Part shown: positions 61,070 through 64,000 of the stretch, piece after piece
Numbering within the stretch: position 1 is the stretch's first letter
How the letters are laid out: the number at the start of each line of letters is the position of its first letter
Source: Paramacrobiotus metropolitanus
Taxonomy: Eukaryota; Tardigrada; Eutardigrada; Parachela; Macrobiotidae
Direction of reading: 5' to 3'
Assembly: GCF_019649055.1 (NCBI RefSeq)
Contig: NW_026570224.1
Span: 558,001-622,000, forward strand
DNA: 64,000 nt
Notes under the pieces: model-generated
Databases searched by the model: none
Told to the model about the DNA's origin: nothing
What the model saw: the letters and a program-made list of their open reading frames with translations, nothing else
Translations under genes and position numbers: made by a program

Positions 61070-63367
61070 TCAAACTTTAGAAGTATCCAAAAATATCCAT
61101 GCTGCATTGTAAAGCCGGGAGTTGGAATAATCATAGTAATTCACTGATCTGAAACACGACAACTGGTTGACAACTAATAATTCAGTCAGGGACGCTTCGT
61201 TTTCTGGCTCTATTCGAAATTGTACTTACTTGGAACAATCGACGTTGAAAAACCAGTCGCTAAAACACAAATAGTAATGTAAAAATTCATACAGTGTACT
61301 GCCGAACCCTATGTTATAAAAATAGTAAACAAGTCTCAAACTTGACGTACCAAGTAAGGGTAATCTGGTTGAAAAGTGTCGCATTCGGGCAAAGGTAACT
61401 CCACTGAATCGAGTTTGCATCGCAGCGGCGAATAACTTGACACCGGCTACTGGGGTCAGCGTCAGCATAAAATCCAGGCTGATTTACTCGTTCACAGCTG
61501 AAACTGGTGTCGGGAATAGTTACCAAATTCGGATAATCCTGTCCAGGGACAGCGGCCGAGAGAATCTGCTGAATGGAGGTCACATCCATTCTTTCTCTGC
61601 CGCGGAGGTCATCCAACGCAGACCATACTGATGGATTCTGAACGCTGGGTTTAGTCAGTACCTTGAAGTTGGCAGCAAACTGTACTCCGTCTTGTTGATT
61701 GCCCGCTCCTTTAAGTGCTCGCGCTTCCTTGATCGCTCCTTCTACCAACGCGTTGTTATCAGCAACGTCAGGCACCACCTCGAAAACTGCGCTTTCCGTG
61801 ACCGTATCGATGCCTTCTTCCGGAATCGGAGCGAAAAAGGCAACCGTCTGGTTGTCTGCGGCATCGTTTGTGGATGCACCCATTATTCTCAATTCAGAAT
61901 CGGCAGTGCTGTTCAGTCCTGAAAAACCCTTTACCTCGGATTCGCTGATATTTGTTACAGTAGCAACTGCCGGCAGTTGTGATCCCAAGGTTATTACAGC
62001 AGTGACTGTCGCTGCACCAAGATGTGCAGCGCTAATGTTCGTAGGAGGAAACACTGCATTACCGCTGCCAAAAACTGTGCTGTTGTCCAGCTGCTCCGGC
62101 ACTGGAGACTGCTGTAACTGTATATTAAGAACCTGTACTGTACTCTGGTTTTCTTTAAGCGGTAGCGGTTGGACCAAGAAAGCAGGTTTCCCGACAAACA
62201 TGTCGTTTGCATCGATATGCGCTATCATTGACGTCGTTGTTGGTAGAACGGGCTCAATTTGATCTCCCGAAGAGAGAACTTCACCGACTGTTCCGTTCAC
62301 ATTAATTGTGGAAGACATAGGAAGACCGGTCGTGGCTGCTGACGGCGGTTCTGTAAACGTCGGGTTTGTCATGAGGTCACCAGCAGATAAAGTGTTGTTC
62401 AGTAGCTCATTATTTGCAGTTCCCGTTGAAGAAGACACCGGTGTCTGAGCGTCGATTACTAACTGCAACCGATGGAAATTCACTGGCGTTGCATCGGTGT
62501 TTACAGGTAAAATGAGTTCTTTAGTACTGTTAGCGGAAATCTTTGGTGGCATTGTGATTCCGTTAACTGATACAGTTGTCTGCAGCTGAACACCAGTAAT
62601 GTTACCGATTGTATTTCCCTCAGGTTGTACAAGTATAAGGTCATGATCGGATGCGAGCAGTGTTGATGAAGTCTTCACAGCGTCTTGTGCAGTTGTGACA
62701 TTAGTGCTGCGTGTACCGGAAGCTAGTGTGGCCGAGTTATCGAAAGGACTGCCATTAAGTTTTATGCTGGTCGAAGAACTTCCTTCTAGTACTTGTGGAG
62801 TGATAGTGAGTTTAATTGTTCCGTTTCCGAGAGGAAGCCTAACCTGGACGTTCCCAGATGGAGATGGAATGATCAGAGATGGAGCGGAAGTTTGCAATGA
62901 TCCCATGCCGGTATCAGCGCTAAGGTTTCCGCCGGCAGCGCTGGATTCGTTCTTTGTCTCTGTACCTTCTTTTTTCTCTGTGGAAGTAGATGCTAAATGG
63001 GGAATTATGACTGACTGCGATTTATTGGATGCAGATAAGCCGGGCAAATTTTGCACTTCGTCATCTCGAATCGATACCTGCAGAGAAACAACTACAAATT
63101 ATACGAACCGTAGCTATACAGTATGGACTAGATGATATACAGTATTCTATAAGATTCTAGTGCAATAGTTAACCATTACAGTTTACTTATTCGTCAGTTT
63201 TGTGTAAACATGTGATGATGTGGCATGAAAAAAATATCTTAGTTGTCGCTTGAGTGGATCAACAAGAAGTGGTCGCCCCGCTACCTAGCATCTACCTGGG
63301 ATACAGCACTGCAAGCGGCAAAAATCGTTAAAATCAAGTAGATGATTCGCCCCGTATGATGTCCCAT
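61070..63367 (-). CDS. Secreted chitin-binding (CBM14/peritrophin-A) protein with long Ser/Thr-rich region
   Basis: Four exons, 63367-63296, 63077-61351, 61259-61230 and 61148-61070, give 635 residues with all phases correct. Exon 1 is a signal peptide (RIIYLILTIFAACSAVSQ). Residues of about 25 to 530 are low-complexity, rich in Thr, Ser, Val and Asn with many N-x-S/T sites, as in mucin-like matrix proteins. The C-terminal CBM14 domain reads FSCERVNQPGFYADADP, CQVIRRCD, FLCPNATLFNQ-like YLCPNATLFNQITLTCDW and FNVDCSKS; six cysteines and the aromatic CDWFFNVDC end are typical. The domain is completed only after splicing through a 30-nt exon. Such proteins bind chitin in cuticle or gut lining. 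The tail (NYYDYSNSRLYN) follows the usual layout of arthropod-type domains. Confidence 0.9.
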
Positions 63368-64000
63368 TCTATATTGTGCCCGGATAAATTAGAGAGCGGG
63401 ATAATGCGCTATTACTAGTATTAACTTGATGCTGTTAAGCCAGGGAATCAGTAACTGGGCAAAACTGGCTTCTTTAGTTTTTAAAATCAGTTTTGGATCA
63501 GACGGCGCCGATTTATATATCCGCATAACGCATTCAGCACAAAGCCTATGATATCGGAAATCAACATACACTGTACTGACTGTAGTCACAAAAACTGCTT
63601 ACCTAACATGCAATTAGTCGATCACTAGTGCTTGATGCCAGGTCTGACCAACAAATGCTTGTAAGGATTTTTCCCGCATTCATACGGATGAACATATCAG
63701 TGCTATACTACGTACGAGTAATTTATTTGTTATTTTGTTTGTATAATACACTGCTTATGTGTAACCCTGCAAAGTTTGTCCCAATACTCATAACTCATAA
63801 CCAATGTTTCCTATACAGAGCAGGATTCTGCACTACTTTGGGACTTTCATTTGTTATACACTAAGCCGGCAGTTAACGCTTCATCGAACGTAAAGTGAGA
63901 ATTGCAATTTGCAGCCCTGACAATGATCTGTCACAAGATTTACTTACTTTTCTTGCACCCGATTTTTGCTACCGATACTGTAATTTCTACATTATTGCAC
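63368..64000. other. Upstream region of the CBM14 gene
   Basis: No exon recognised up to the window end; open frames at 63389-63589 and 63628-63864 show no family resemblance. Confidence 0.45.

Noticed and set aside
61699-62262. 187-codon plus-strand frame with biased composition
   Set aside because: Antisense of the Ser/Thr-rich CBM14 exon; the bias simply mirrors that repeat-like coding sequence.

Overview
This is nuclear DNA from a small animal with a compact, intron-rich genome. Every confident protein is split by short GT-AG introns, and the proteins are metazoan: Hrs/HGS, PICK1, RYK, CASD1, COG1, the FACT subunit SPT16, Elongin C and ribosomal protein eL13. A secreted chitin-binding (CBM14) protein and a Gly/Trp-rich secreted peptide suggest a moulting invertebrate (Ecdysozoa). 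A tardigrade would fit the gene density and protein style, but that is an inference. I see no bacterial operons, CRISPR arrays, rRNA genes or convincing tRNA genes. All gene models were spliced by hand from reading frame, splice consensus and family alignment recalled from knowledge; no search was run.

Layout. 0-6 kb: the 3' part of an IAP-type gene with two tandem RING fingers (+), a GPI-type Ly6/three-finger protein (-) and COG1 (-). 7-13 kb: a 300-residue bifunctional methylene-THF dehydrogenase/cyclohydrolase (+) and a SLC14-type urea transporter (+). 14.8-19 kb: Elongin C (+) and an 11-exon PICK1 (-). 20.3-25.4 kb: a 74-residue Gly/Trp peptide (+) and CASD1 (+), which has an apparent one-base frameshift. 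26-31 kb: a single-pass membrane protein with PPxY motifs (-), then a gene-poor, repeat-bearing stretch. 31-37.3 kb: eL13 (+), an unrecognised 147-residue protein (-), a three-C2H2 zinc-finger protein (-) and a rhodopsin-like GPCR (-). 39.9-48.3 kb: a Rab-like GTPase (-) and SPT16 (+). 48.9-56 kb: HGS (-) and a USP31/USP43-type deubiquitinase (-). 57-63.4 kb: RYK (+) and the CBM14 protein (-).

The genes do not form one pathway, as expected for an animal chromosome. Loose themes are membrane traffic (COG1, HGS, Rab, PICK1, CASD1 in the Golgi) and ubiquitin biology (IAP RINGs, Elongin C, HGS UIM, USP, PPxY protein). The points most worth checking are the double-RING IAP end, the PICK1 intron whose read-through gives a second possible PDZ last strand, the modular Gly/Trp peptide, the CASD1 frameshift, the unrecognised gene at 33.2-34.0 kb and the 83-bp near-identical inverted repeat at 29.9-30.5 kb.
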